NCBI GenBank assembly: GCA_031296755.1
Contig: JAUMMZ010000003.1
Coordinates: forward strand, 1 to 64,000
DNA from: Collinsella sp.
Lineage (GTDB): Bacteria > Actinomycetota > Coriobacteriia > Coriobacteriales > Coriobacteriaceae
DNA length: 64,000 nucleotides
Direction of reading: 5' to 3'
Shown: positions 24,883-33,429 of the stretch, one piece after another
How the letters are laid out: each line of letters starts with the position of its first letter
Position numbering within the stretch: the first letter of the stretch is position 1
Notes under the pieces: generated by a model
The model's input: only the letters and a program-made list of their open reading frames with translations
What the model was told of the DNA's origin: nothing
Databases searched by the model: none
Made by a program: the position numbers and the translations under genes

Positions 24883-26606
24883 TGAGGTTTATGAGGCCGT
24901 ACCGCGGTCTGATTGCGGTGACGCTGTTTGCGGTGCTGATAGATAACGTCGGTACGCTGTTGGTTCCCACGATGCTGGCGAATATGGTCAACACCGGTAT
25001 TACCACGGGCGATGTCGACTATATTTTACGCAACGGCCTGTACATGCTTATCGCGACCGGCATGGCCAGCGGCGGCACGGTGCTGGGCTGCTATCTTTCG
25101 GCGCGCCTGGCCGCCAACGTGGCCTGCGATATCCGCAATGCCGTGTACGACAAGTCGCTCGAGCTGTCCGCCAGCGACTTTGAGCGCTTTGGCACGGGTT
25201 CGATGATCACACGCTCGCTCAACGACATCAACGTGATTCAGCAAGCTGTCCTTCAGACGATTCAGTTGGTGCTGCCGGTGCCGTTCTTGGCCGTGGCAGG
25301 CATCATTTTTGCTTGGTTCATCGATCCCGCCATGGGCACGCTGCTGGGCGTGGTGGTTGCGATCGTGCTGGTGGCGGCGGTCTTTACGGTGGCTAACGCC
25401 GCGCCGATCTTTATGCGCCTGCAGAGCTTTATCGACCGCATGAACGTGGTGCTGCGCGAGAACATCGTGGGCGTGCGCGTCATCCGCGCATTTAACAAGG
25501 AGCGCCACGAGGAGCGGCGCCTGGACGAGGTGTTTAGCGATTACGCGGCCAACGCCATCAAGGTCAACCACCTGTTTGTGGGTCTCGACAGCTCCAGCTT
25601 CTTTTTGATGAACATCGCCGAGGTGGCGGTGCTGTGGGTGGGCGGCAACCGCGTGGGCGTCCACGCCATGCAAATCGGCAGCATCTCGGCCGTGCTGGAG
25701 TACGCGATCTTGATCCTGTTCTTTGTGATGATGGCGCAGATGGTGATTCTGACGCTTCCGCGCGCCGCGGCGTGCCTCAACCGCGCGCAACAGGTGCTCG
25801 AAATCGAGCCGAGCATCGTGGACGGCAAGGCAACGCTGGGCGACGGGGCGCCTGAGTCCGCAGATGGTGCCGACGCGGTTGCCGTGTTCGACCATATGTC
25901 GTTCCGTTTTGACGATGCCGACGAGGACACCCTGTGCGACCTGAGCTTTGCCTGTCGCCGTGGCCAGACCACGGCGATTGTAGGCTCAACGGGCTCGGGC
26001 AAGTCAACGGTGGCCAAGCTCTTGTTGCGTTTCCACGATGCCACGAAGGGCGCCATTCGCCTGAATGGCATCGATTTGCGCGACCTTTCGCAAGGTGAGA
26101 TTCGCGGGCATATCGCTTACGTGCCGCAGAAGGCGTGGCTGTTCTCGGGTACGGTGGCGAGCAACCTGCGCTTTGGCAACGAGGGCGCGACCGAGGCTGA
26201 CATGCTCCATGCGCTGGAGGTTGCCCAGAGCACCTTTGTGCTCGATCAGCCCCAGGGGCTCGATACTCCGGTATCCCAGGGCGGCACGAACTTCTCGGGC
26301 GGTCAGCGCCAGCGCCTGGCGATCGCCCGCGCACTCATGAAGCATGCCGATCTATATATCTTCGATGACAGTTTTTCGGCCCTGGACTTTAAGACCGATG
26401 CCGCCCTGCGCCATGCGCTGCAGGACGAGACGCGCGATGCCGCGGTGCTCATCATCGCGCAACGTATCTCGACTATTTTGCATGCCGATCAGATCGTGGT
26501 GCTCAAAGACGGCGAGATCGTGGGCCTAGGCACGCACGACGAGCTCATGGAAACCTGCGAGGTGTACCGCGCTATCGCGGAATCGCAGATGAAGGGAGGT
26601 GAGTAG
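24870..26606 (+). CDS. ABC exporter half-transporter, degenerate-site subunit
   Basis: 578 residues: six membrane helices (about 1-310) then an ATPase domain. Walker A is GSTGSGKST (about 371-379) and the signature is FSGGQRQR. Walker B ends FDDSFSALD, so the catalytic Glu is Asp. That marks the non-catalytic half of a heterodimeric exporter of the BmrCD/LmrCD type. The gene overlaps the MarR gene and its stop is one base before the partner's ATG. Multidrug or peptide export is inferred. Confidence 0.93.
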   Translation: MRLLMRFMRPYRGLIAVTLFAVLIDNVGTLLVPTMLANMVNTGITTGDVDYILRNGLYMLIATGMASGGTVLGCYLSARLAANVACDIRNAVYDKSLELSASDFERFGTGSMITRSLNDINVIQQAVLQTIQLVLPVPFLAVAGIIFAWFIDPAMGTLLGVVVAIVLVAAVFTVANAAPIFMRLQSFIDRMNVVLRENIVGVRVIRAFNKERHEERRLDEVFSDYAANAIKVNHLFVGLDSSSFFLMNIAEVAVLWVGGNRVGVHAMQIGSISAVLEYAILILFFVMMAQMVILTLPRAAACLNRAQQVLEIEPSIVDGKATLGDGAPESADGADAVAVFDHMSFRFDDADEDTLCDLSFACRRGQTTAIVGSTGSGKSTVAKLLLRFHDATKGAIRLNGIDLRDLSQGEIRGHIAYVPQKAWLFSGTVASNLRFGNEGATEADMLHALEVAQSTFVLDQPQGLDTPVSQGGTNFSGGQRQRLAIARALMKHADLYIFDDSFSALDFKTDAALRHALQDETRDAAVLIIAQRISTILHADQIVVLKDGEIVGLGTHDELMETCEVYRAIAESQMKGGE

Positions 26607-26607
26607 C

Positions 26608-28608
26608 ATGACCGAGGAGCTCAAGAAGCAGGCCATCGCCGAGGATGCCGCGGTTGCAGAGACAGTTGAGGAGACGGGCGCCACACCCGGCCTGGACGAA
26701 GCCGCCAAGGCGGCGGAGCGCGAGGCTCGCCGCCAGGCACTCTACGAGGAAAACGAGCGCGCCGAGGACGAGCGCGCCCGCGCCGAGGCGGAACGCATGC
26801 GCGACGTTGACGACGAGGACGAGGACGAGACGCCCCGCGACACCTGGGCGACGGTGCGCCGCCTGTGGAGCGAAGCCGCCGGCGACCATTGGCGCTTCTA
26901 TATCGTGTTCGCGAGCATCGTGTTCTATGTCATCTTTAACACCGCGGCGCCGGCTTACAGCGCCCGCGTGATCGATGAGCTGTGGGGGCACATGAAGCTG
27001 GCGTTTGCCAACAACACTACCTTCAGCATTACCTGGGAGAATTGCGGCAGGACCATCTTCATCTACTTTATGATCTGGACCGCCGCCGCCTCGTTCTACG
27101 CACTCCAGAGCTTTTTGATGTCGAGCGTCGCTGAGCGTCTCAATCTGCGCCTGCGCAACCGCATCGCGCAAAAGCTCAACCGTCTGCCGCTCGCCTATTT
27201 TGACGCGCATCGTCCCGGCGAGGTCGTCAGCCGCGCGACCAACGACCTGGACAAGATGTCCGAGAGCATGCAGCGCGGATTGCTGCAGCTGCTCGTGTCG
27301 ATCGGCACGGTTGTTGGTGCTGTGAGCGTGATGTTCGTGTTCAGCGTGCAGCTTACGCTCGTCTTTCTGTTCTTTACGGCACTGTCGCTGCTGGTGACGA
27401 AGGTCGTCTCGCGCCGCACACACGATGTGACGGGCGAGCGCCAGGAGTGGGTGTCCAAGATTACGAGTGCGGTCGAGGAAGGCTATTCGGGCCGTCTGGT
27501 GATCCGCGCGTTTAACCGCGAACGCCAAAGTTCTGCCGAGGTGCACCAGGCCTCGGGCGAGCTGGCACGCGTGAGTGCCAAGGCCGACTTTATGATCAAT
27601 GCCGTCGGCCCTGCGGTGCGCTTTATCGGCCGTTTGGCGCAGATCGTGATCGCGCTGGTGGGCTGCAGCATGCTGGTTGCCGGTCACATGACCGTCGGCG
27701 TGTTCCAGGCGTTCTTCCAGTTTATCTACGAGGCGTCCGAACCCATGACGCAGCTGTCGTTTACCTTCAACTCGCTGCAGAGCGCGTTGGCGAGTGCGGA
27801 GCGCGTGTTCGACCTGCTCGATGAGCCCGAGATGGAGGCCGATCCGCTGCCGGACGAGGCCGCCAAGCTGCCGGGTCGCGTTGAGGGTCGCGTCTCCTTT
27901 GAGCACGTGCGCTTTGGTTATTCGCCCGACAAGCCGCTTATGCACGACGTGTCGTTTACCGCCGAGCCGGGCCAGAAGATTGCCGTGGTGGGAACCACGG
28001 GCGCGGGCAAGACGACGCTCATCAACCTGCTCATGCGCTTCTACGAGATTGACGGCGGGCGTATTACGCTCGACGGCGTGGATACGAGCCGCATGGACCG
28101 CGGCGAGCTACGGCAGCAGTTTGGCATGGTGCTGCAGGACGCCTGGCTGTTCGATGGCACGATTGCCGAAAACATCGCCTACGGCTGTCCCGAGGCGACG
28201 CGTGAGGAGATCGTGGCGGCTGCGCGCGCCGCGCAGGTCGACTTCTTTGTGCGCACCATGCCGCAGGGCTACGACACGCGCGTGGCCAACGATGCCGAAA
28301 GCATCAGCCAGGGCCAGCGTCAGCTGCTGACCATCGCACGCGTGCTGCTCAATAACCCGGCGATTCTCATCCTGGACGAGGCGACCTCAAGCGTGGATAC
28401 GCGTACCGAGCTTGCCATCGGTCGTGCCATGGACGCGCTCATGCGTGGGCGCACGAGCTTTGTGATCGCGCACCGCCTGTCGACGATCGTGGACGCCGAC
28501 CTGATCTTGGTCATGGATCACGGCAACATTATCGAGCAGGGCACGCATAAGGAGCTGCTGGCTGCCGAGGGTGCCTACGCCGACCTCTATCTGAGCCAGT
28601 TCGCATAA
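26608..28608 (+). CDS. ABC exporter half-transporter, catalytic subunit
   Basis: 666 residues. About 75 acidic, coiled-coil-like N-terminal residues (EREARRQALYEENERAEDER) precede six membrane helices and the ATPase domain. Walker A is GTTGAGKTT (about 461-469), the signature ISQGQRQL and Walker B LILDEATSSVD, all canonical. It pairs with the preceding subunit. The ATG at 26608 is chosen over a GTG at 26599 because GGGAGGT lies seven bases upstream. A repeat hairpin begins within the stop codon. Confidence 0.94.
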   Translation: MTEELKKQAIAEDAAVAETVEETGATPGLDEAAKAAEREARRQALYEENERAEDERARAEAERMRDVDDEDEDETPRDTWATVRRLWSEAAGDHWRFYIVFASIVFYVIFNTAAPAYSARVIDELWGHMKLAFANNTTFSITWENCGRTIFIYFMIWTAAASFYALQSFLMSSVAERLNLRLRNRIAQKLNRLPLAYFDAHRPGEVVSRATNDLDKMSESMQRGLLQLLVSIGTVVGAVSVMFVFSVQLTLVFLFFTALSLLVTKVVSRRTHDVTGERQEWVSKITSAVEEGYSGRLVIRAFNRERQSSAEVHQASGELARVSAKADFMINAVGPAVRFIGRLAQIVIALVGCSMLVAGHMTVGVFQAFFQFIYEASEPMTQLSFTFNSLQSALASAERVFDLLDEPEMEADPLPDEAAKLPGRVEGRVSFEHVRFGYSPDKPLMHDVSFTAEPGQKIAVVGTTGAGKTTLINLLMRFYEIDGGRITLDGVDTSRMDRGELRQQFGMVLQDAWLFDGTIAENIAYGCPEATREEIVAAARAAQVDFFVRTMPQGYDTRVANDAESISQGQRQLLTIARVLLNNPAILILDEATSSVDTRTELAIGRAMDALMRGRTSFVIAHRLSTIVDADLILVMDHGNIIEQGTHKELLAAEGAYADLYLSQFA

Positions 28609-28638
28609 TGTGACAAAGGGACAGTCTCTTTGCCACAT
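28608..28638. repeat. CTGTCCC-loop hairpin repeat, type G, copy 1
   Basis: ATGTGACAAAGGGACAG pairs with CTCTTTGCCACAT. The repeat starts at the last base of the ABC gene stop codon. Copies lie at 49185 and 62553. Confidence 0.8.
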
Positions 28639-28645
28639 CACAAAT

Positions 28646-28680
28646 AAGGCGCGCCGGGGATGAATTCCCTGGCGCGCCTT
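28646..28680. terminator. Bidirectional terminator between ABC and cysE genes
   Basis: AAGGCGCGCC (28646-28655) and GGCGCGCCTT (28671-28680) with further pairing inside; it serves convergent genes. Confidence 0.7.
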
Positions 28681-28718
28681 TGCGTTGATGCCGATGTCGT
28701 TTTGTGCCGCTTGCGTTC

Positions 28719-29423
28719 CTAGCGTTCGTCCACGAGCTTGGCGACGAGGGCCTTGAGTTCGGCCACCTCTCGCTCGAGTTCCTTGACGCGGCGGGCATTC
28801 TCGGTGATGCCCTGGCGGTTGAGGGCGGACTGCTCGGCGGCGTCATCGGGCATGTACTCGCGATGCTGCTTGGCGTCGAAACTCTCCTCGAACACACGGC
28901 AGCCGTTGCGCTTGATGATGCGTCCCGGCACGCCCACGACGGTGCAGTTGTCGGGGACGTCCTTAACGACGACCGAGTTGCCGCCGATCTTGACGTTGTT
29001 GCCGATGCGGATGTTGCCGAGCACCTTGGCGCCCGTGCCCACCGTGACATTGTTGCCCAGGGTGGGGTGACGCTTGCCGGTCTCGTTGCCGGTGCCGCCG
29101 AGCGTGACGCCCTGGTAGAGCACACAGTTGTCGCCCACAATGGTGGTCTCGCCGATGACGACGCCCATGGCGTGGTCGATAAAGAAATGCTTGCCGATCT
29201 GTGCAGCGGGATGAATCTCGACGCCGGTGATGTGGCGGGTGATTTGCGAGAGCACACGGGCGAGCGAGCGATGTCCATGCTCCCACAGCCAGTGCTCGGG
29301 CACATGGTTCCACTTGGCGTGCAGGCCGGGGTAGGACAGGAAGATGACCAGACCGTTTTGCGCAGCGGGGTCTTGCGCCTGGACGGTTTTGATGTCCTCG
29401 CGAATGGTATTGATAAAGCTCAC
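28719..29423 (-). CDS. cysE: Serine O-acetyltransferase
   Basis: 234 residues. A short N-terminal helical part is followed by left-handed beta-helix hexapeptide repeats containing the active-site segment DHAMGVVIGETTIVGDN and GVTLGGTG. The C-terminus is an unusual helical tail with heptad leucines (about 200-233), probably a coiled coil. It acetylates serine with acetyl-CoA, the first step to cysteine. The GTG start at 29423 has GGGAGGG upstream; extension to an earlier ATG would add implausible sequence. No cysK is adjacent. Confidence 0.93.
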   Translation of the reverse strand: MSFINTIREDIKTVQAQDPAAQNGLVIFLSYPGLHAKWNHVPEHWLWEHGHRSLARVLSQITRHITGVEIHPAAQIGKHFFIDHAMGVVIGETTIVGDNCVLYQGVTLGGTGNETGKRHPTLGNNVTVGTGAKVLGNIRIGNNVKIGGNSVVVKDVPDNCTVVGVPGRIIKRNGCRVFEESFDAKQHREYMPDDAAEQSALNRQGITENARRVKELEREVAELKALVAKLVDER

Positions 29424-29646
29424 CGGCCGCCCTCCCTTAGCGCCATGGCAATGCGATTCAATAAAGTATAGCGATTCGCTAGGGATTAGGAAGGACAATC
29501 TTGGCGGCATTGCGCGACAGGTGTCAGTTATGCAAACTTGCTGGTAATGAAGTAAGACTTTTGAGGGGTTTGACCCGTGCTCGTGCCGCAACCGTATACT
29601 GGTCAACTTGGACGTGTCCGCGCCCACAACTGAGAGGTTTTACTTC

Positions 29647-30294
29647 ATGGGTTTCATCAATTTCATTGCCGAGCTGCTTAAGGATCCGCGCACCGCGATC
29701 GCCAGTTGGATTGCCGCCGGCCCGCTTATGGCCTACGGCTGCGTGTTCCTGATCATCTTCATCGAGACGGGCGTGGTATTCTTCCCGTTCCTTCCCGGCG
29801 ATTCGCTGCTGTTCGCCTCGGGTTTCTTTGCCCATAACGGCGGCTTTAACATCGTGGCTCTGTTGGCCGTCGCATGGTCTGCTGCCATCTTGGGCGATCA
29901 GTGCAACTTTATGATTGGCCATTTCTTTGGTAGAAAGATTATCGCTTCGGGCAAGGTGAAGGCCATGACGCCCGAGCGCATCAAAAAGTCCGAGGACTTC
30001 TTGGACAAGTGGGGTCACCTGGCCATCTTCCTGGGTCGCTTTTTCCCGTTTATCCGCACCTTTGTGCCCTTTATCGCCGGCATGGGCGGCATGCACTGGC
30101 GCAACTTCGTTATCTTTAACGTGCTGGGCGGCATTACCTGGTCGACGGTCTTTACGCTGCTGGGCTACTTCTTTGGCGGCATTCCCTTTGTGCAGGAGCA
30201 CTTTGAGCTGCTGATTATCGGCATCGTCGCCGTGTCGATCATTCCGACCGTGGTCGGCTTGGTTAAGGCTAAGCTGGGCAAAAAGAGCGCATAG
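29647..30294 (+). CDS. DedA-family membrane protein
   Basis: 215 residues with four to five hydrophobic segments. Family motifs are present: the FIETGVVFFPFLPGDSLL stretch with its acidic residues, and GRFFPFIRTFVPFIAGMGGM with the conserved Arg pair. DedA proteins act in the inner membrane as lipid flippases or proton-linked transporters (undecaprenyl phosphate recycling in some members). A GAGAGG site lies upstream and a strong terminator follows, so it is monocistronic. Confidence 0.93.
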   Translation: MGFINFIAELLKDPRTAIASWIAAGPLMAYGCVFLIIFIETGVVFFPFLPGDSLLFASGFFAHNGGFNIVALLAVAWSAAILGDQCNFMIGHFFGRKIIASGKVKAMTPERIKKSEDFLDKWGHLAIFLGRFFPFIRTFVPFIAGMGGMHWRNFVIFNVLGGITWSTVFTLLGYFFGGIPFVQEHFELLIIGIVAVSIIPTVVGLVKAKLGKKSA

Positions 30295-30322
30295 CTCGAG
30301 GCAGCGCACAAACTGTGTCGTT

Positions 30323-30357
30323 GAGGCCCGCCACTGCTTACGGTGGCGGGCCTCTTT
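30323..30357 (+). terminator. Intrinsic terminator after dedA-like gene
   Basis: GAGGCCCGCCAC (30323-30334) and GTGGCGGGCCTC (30343-30354), perfect, then TTT. Confidence 0.88.
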
Positions 30358-30403
30358 AGCTTCGGTTGAATGAAAATACTTTACTTAGTTAAAGAAAAGC
30401 GTT

Positions 30404-30430
30404 TTGTCAGGCGTGTGCGGGGAGTACAAT
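30404..30430 (+). promoter_or_regulatory. Candidate ilvE promoter
   Basis: TACAAT (30425-30430) is a good -10 box; TTGTCA (30404-30409) is 15 bp upstream, a short spacing. About 150 nt of leader follow. No T-box or leader peptide was recognised. Confidence 0.4.
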
Positions 30431-30583
30431 CTCGTGCATGCGAATCGACGTGCCATGGGCTTTGGTGTTGTCCGCGTGTCCCGTCCGGCTCTACGCTCCG
30501 GGCGTGCGACGTTGCGACGCGGTCGGCCTCGGTCCTTGCGTGCGAGTTCGCGAGTATGCAACTGTGTATGTAAGGAGCGACAC

Positions 30584-31636
30584 ATGACTGTCGAGAAGAA
30601 GGATATCGATTGGGGTAGCCTCGGCTTTGGCTACATGAAGACCGATTACAGCTACGAGGCCCATTGGAAGGATGGCGAGTGGGACGAGGGCGGCCTGACC
30701 ACCGACCACACCCTGCATGTCTCCGAGTGCGGCGGCATCTTCCATTACTGCCAGGAGGTCTTTGAGGGCCTGAAAGCCTACACCGCCGAGGACGGCAGCA
30801 TCGTCTGCTTCCGTCCCGATATGAACGCCGAGCGTATGTACAACTCTGCCCAGCGCCTCGAGATGCCCCCGTTCCCCAAGGACAAGTTTGTTGAGGCCGT
30901 CAAGCAGGTTGTTTCTGCCAACGCCGCCTGGGTTCCGCCCTTCGGCTCCGGTGCGACCCTGTACGTGCGCCCGTTTATGATCGGCTCCGGTGACGTGATT
31001 GGCGTGGCTCCCGCTCCTGAGTACACGTTCCGCATTCTCGTGACTCCGGTCGGTCCGTACTTTAAGGGCGGCCTTAAGCCCGTTAAGCTGCGCGTTTCCG
31101 AGTACGACCGCGCGGCCCCGCATGGCACCGGCAACATCAAGGCCGGCCTGAACTACGCCATGTCCCTCAAGCCCACGATGGAAGCACACCGCGAGGGTTA
31201 TGCCGAGAACCTGTATCTTGACTCCGAGTCCCGCACCTATGTCGAGGAGACCGGTGGCGCCAACGTCCTGTTCGTGAAGGAGGATGGCACCCTCGTCGTT
31301 CCTCAGTCGCACACCGACTCCATCCTGCCCTCCATCACCCGTCGTTCGCTCGTTCAGGTTGCCGAGGATCTGGGTATGACCGTCGATCAGCGTCCCGTCG
31401 AGTGGGCCGAGGTCAAGGCCGGTACCTTTGTGGAGTGCGGCCTGTGCGGCACCGCTGCCGTCATCTCCCCGGTGGGCGAGATCGACAACAAGGTCTATGG
31501 TGCCGATGAGACCGTGACCTTCCCGGCTGGCTACACCGAGATCGGCCCCGTGATGAAGAAGCTTCGCGAGACCCTGACTGGTATCCAGTCCGGTGCTGTC
31601 GAGGATAAGCACAACTGGGTTTACACCGTCGCGTAA
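30584..31636 (+). CDS. ilvE: Branched-chain amino-acid aminotransferase
   Basis: 350 residues of the fold-type IV PLP enzymes, in the longer class with the FEGLKAY motif. The PLP lysine lies in GTGNIKAGLNYA; EETGGANVLFVKEDG and CGLCGTAAVISPV are further signatures. It interconverts leucine, isoleucine and valine with their keto acids using glutamate. An AAGGAG site precedes the ATG at 30584. It is monocistronic, followed by a long inverted repeat. Confidence 0.95.
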   Translation: MTVEKKDIDWGSLGFGYMKTDYSYEAHWKDGEWDEGGLTTDHTLHVSECGGIFHYCQEVFEGLKAYTAEDGSIVCFRPDMNAERMYNSAQRLEMPPFPKDKFVEAVKQVVSANAAWVPPFGSGATLYVRPFMIGSGDVIGVAPAPEYTFRILVTPVGPYFKGGLKPVKLRVSEYDRAAPHGTGNIKAGLNYAMSLKPTMEAHREGYAENLYLDSESRTYVEETGGANVLFVKEDGTLVVPQSHTDSILPSITRRSLVQVAEDLGMTVDQRPVEWAEVKAGTFVECGLCGTAAVISPVGEIDNKVYGADETVTFPAGYTEIGPVMKKLRETLTGIQSGAVEDKHNWVYTVA

Positions 31637-31652
31637 CCTGCCTTATATGTCC

Positions 31653-31777
31653 GGCCCGAGGGCAACCTGCCTTTCCGGCGCGTCCTCGGACATGAAAGAA
31701 CCTCCGTTGCGCACTTCGTGCGGCGGAGGTTCTTTCGTCCTGCGGAGTGCGCCGGAAAGGCAGGTTGCCCTCGGGCC
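31653..31777. repeat. Perfect 29-bp inverted repeat with inner hairpin
   Basis: Arms 31653-31681 and 31749-31777 are exact reverse complements (left arm begins GGCCCGAGGGCAACCTGCC). Inside, GAAAGAACCTCC and GGAGGTTCTTTC (about 31694-31737) form a second long stem. It fills the gap between ilvE and lemA and has no coding sense. Confidence 0.9.
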
Positions 31778-31865
31778 TGCGTTACCTCGGTGCTGCCGTT
31801 ACGGGCAATATAGATCTGAAGTAAAGATGGTGCGCGGCCTATTGGCCGCGCGTTGTGCGTGGATA

Positions 31866-31897
31866 AGAAAAGGGCCCAAGGTTTGTGCCTTGGACCC
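31866..31897 (-). terminator. lemA terminator
   Basis: On the minus strand GGGTCCAAGG pairs with CCTTGGGCCC, then TTTTCTT. A GCGCGGCC/GGCCGCGC hairpin also lies near 31832-31851. Confidence 0.8.
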
Positions 31898-31937
31898 CAA
31901 AGGGTTGATGAGCTGGCTTAAGACTCGGCCGTGATTG

Positions 31938-32489
31938 TTAGAACTTGACGGTCGGTGCCTGGCGGGCGGCCTCGGCGGCCTCGAAGCCCTGGCGCTCCTT
32001 AAACTGGAAGATGCCGGCAAAGATAACGGCCGGGAACGTCTGGATGGCGTTGTTGTAGCTGAGCACGCAATCGTTGTAGCTCTGGCGCGCGTAGCTCACC
32101 TTGTTCTCGGCGTCCTCGAGCGTGGACTGGAGCTGCGTAAAGTTGGTATTCGCCTTAAGGTCGGGGTAGGCCTCGGCGACGGCAAAGAGCTGGCGCAGCG
32201 CACCGGTCAGCACGTTGTCCGCTTCCATCTTGGCCTCGGGGGTGGTGGCACTCACGGCGGCGTTGCGCGCGTTGACTACGGCGGCGAGCGTGTCCTGCTC
32301 GTGCTTGGCGTAGCCCTTGACGGTCTCGACCAGGTTAGGGATCAGGTCGTTGCGGCGCTGCAGCTGCGTGTCGATGTTCTGCCAGGCATTATCGATGCGA
32401 TTGCGCTTGGTGACCATGTTGTTGTAGATGCCGGCGATGGCGCTGGCGATCACAACGACAACAACGATACCGATGATGACGGGAAGCAT
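31938..32489 (-). CDS. LemA-family membrane protein
   Basis: 183 residues. An N-terminal membrane helix (3-22) precedes the helical LemA domain with NRIDNAWQNIDTQLQRRNDL, PNLVETVKGYAKHE and the C-terminal FPAVIFAGIFQFKERQGFEA. These proteins are membrane-anchored with a long helical bundle; function is unclear, possibly in envelope stress. It is followed by its own terminator. Confidence 0.93.
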   Translation of the reverse strand: MLPVIIGIVVVVVIASAIAGIYNNMVTKRNRIDNAWQNIDTQLQRRNDLIPNLVETVKGYAKHEQDTLAAVVNARNAAVSATTPEAKMEADNVLTGALRQLFAVAEAYPDLKANTNFTQLQSTLEDAENKVSYARQSYNDCVLSYNNAIQTFPAVIFAGIFQFKERQGFEAAEAARQAPTVKF

Positions 32490-32701
32490 GATGTCTCCGT
32501 TTCGAATGGCAGCGGCGTTTTGCGCCGGCTGCCGTTGGTGTAACGCTACTAGTATACCCGCAACCTTTGGCGATACCGAACTTTCCGGTAAGCGTTATGT
32601 TTCCGCCAAGGAGGGGGGCGCCAACATGGAACGGTTGGTACAGGTGTAAGATATGCGACAAATTAAGGAATGCTGTCTACACCTTGAGGATGGCGATATG
32701 G

Positions 32702-33286
32702 ATGGACCTTCGCATCAAGAAAACCTATCGTGCCCTGTTCGATGCTTTTACCGAGCTCTTGGAAGAGCATCGGTTTGAGGATTTGACGGTTGCCATGCTT
32801 TGCGACCGGGCCCTGATTCGCCGCACGACGTTCTATAAGCATTTTCGTGATAAAAACGATTACTTTGCCTTCTATATCGATGAGCTTATGACGGGCTTGC
32901 CGCAAAACCGGACCGATGCAGCGGATGCGGAGCCGCTTGATGACGTACGGGCGCTTCGCCATGAGGTCTTTGACGATGCCATGAATATGATTCTGGCGCA
33001 TGAGCAGCTCATGGATAACCTTTTGGCAAGCAGCATGTCGGGCATGCTGACTGGCATGATTTGCGACCGCATTGCGCGTTCCATCCGCGAGCGTGTGATG
33101 AGCTCGCTTGCCGAAGATGCCCTGGCGCCCGTTTCGCTCGAGACGACATCGGAGTTTATCGCCGGTGGCATTATTCGACTGTTCACAAATTGGTGGGAGT
33201 CGGGTCACGATCTTGAGCGTCGACCCGAGATGGCCGACGTGGTCGATGCGCTGTTTGAGCGCACCATGACGCCGGTGAATCACTAA
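32702..33286 (+). CDS. TetR-like transcriptional regulator
   Basis: 194 residues. The N-terminal HTH (FEDLTVAMLCDRALIRRTTFYKHF) ends in the YKHF motif of TetR proteins; the C-terminal domain resembles the short TetR_C type of DhaS-like regulators. The start is uncertain: ATG at 32690 adds four residues, and GAGG at 32686-32689 is far from 32702 and too near 32690. No target is obvious; the tRNA gene and the TadA fusion follow. Confidence 0.82.
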   Translation: MDLRIKKTYRALFDAFTELLEEHRFEDLTVAMLCDRALIRRTTFYKHFRDKNDYFAFYIDELMTGLPQNRTDAADAEPLDDVRALRHEVFDDAMNMILAHEQLMDNLLASSMSGMLTGMICDRIARSIRERVMSSLAEDALAPVSLETTSEFIAGGIIRLFTNWWESGHDLERRPEMADVVDALFERTMTPVNH

Positions 33287-33288
33287 GG

Positions 33289-33378
33289 TGGCGGAGAGAG
33301 GGGGATTCGAACCCCCGGAACGCTCTCGCGCTCAACGGTTTTCAAGACCGCCGCATTCAACCGCTCTGCCATCTCTCC
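33289..33378 (-). tRNA. tRNA-Ser (anticodon TGA)
   Basis: A 90-base class II tRNA with encoded CCA. The acceptor stem GGAGAGA pairs with TCTCTCC. The anticodon loop CTTGAAAA has anticodon TGA, the long variable arm is present, and the T-arm has GGTTCGAATCC. It reads UCA and related serine codons. It lies three bases from the TetR-like gene, on the opposite strand. Confidence 0.97.
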
Positions 33379-33429
33379 GTGAGTCGTAATGATAGCATCG
33401 TTTTGGATTTGCAACAGGGAAGGCGAACG

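Noticed and set aside
30431..30583. T-box or attenuator upstream of ilvE.
   Set aside because: No T-box sequence, specifier loop, leader peptide rich in branched-chain codons, or terminator was found.
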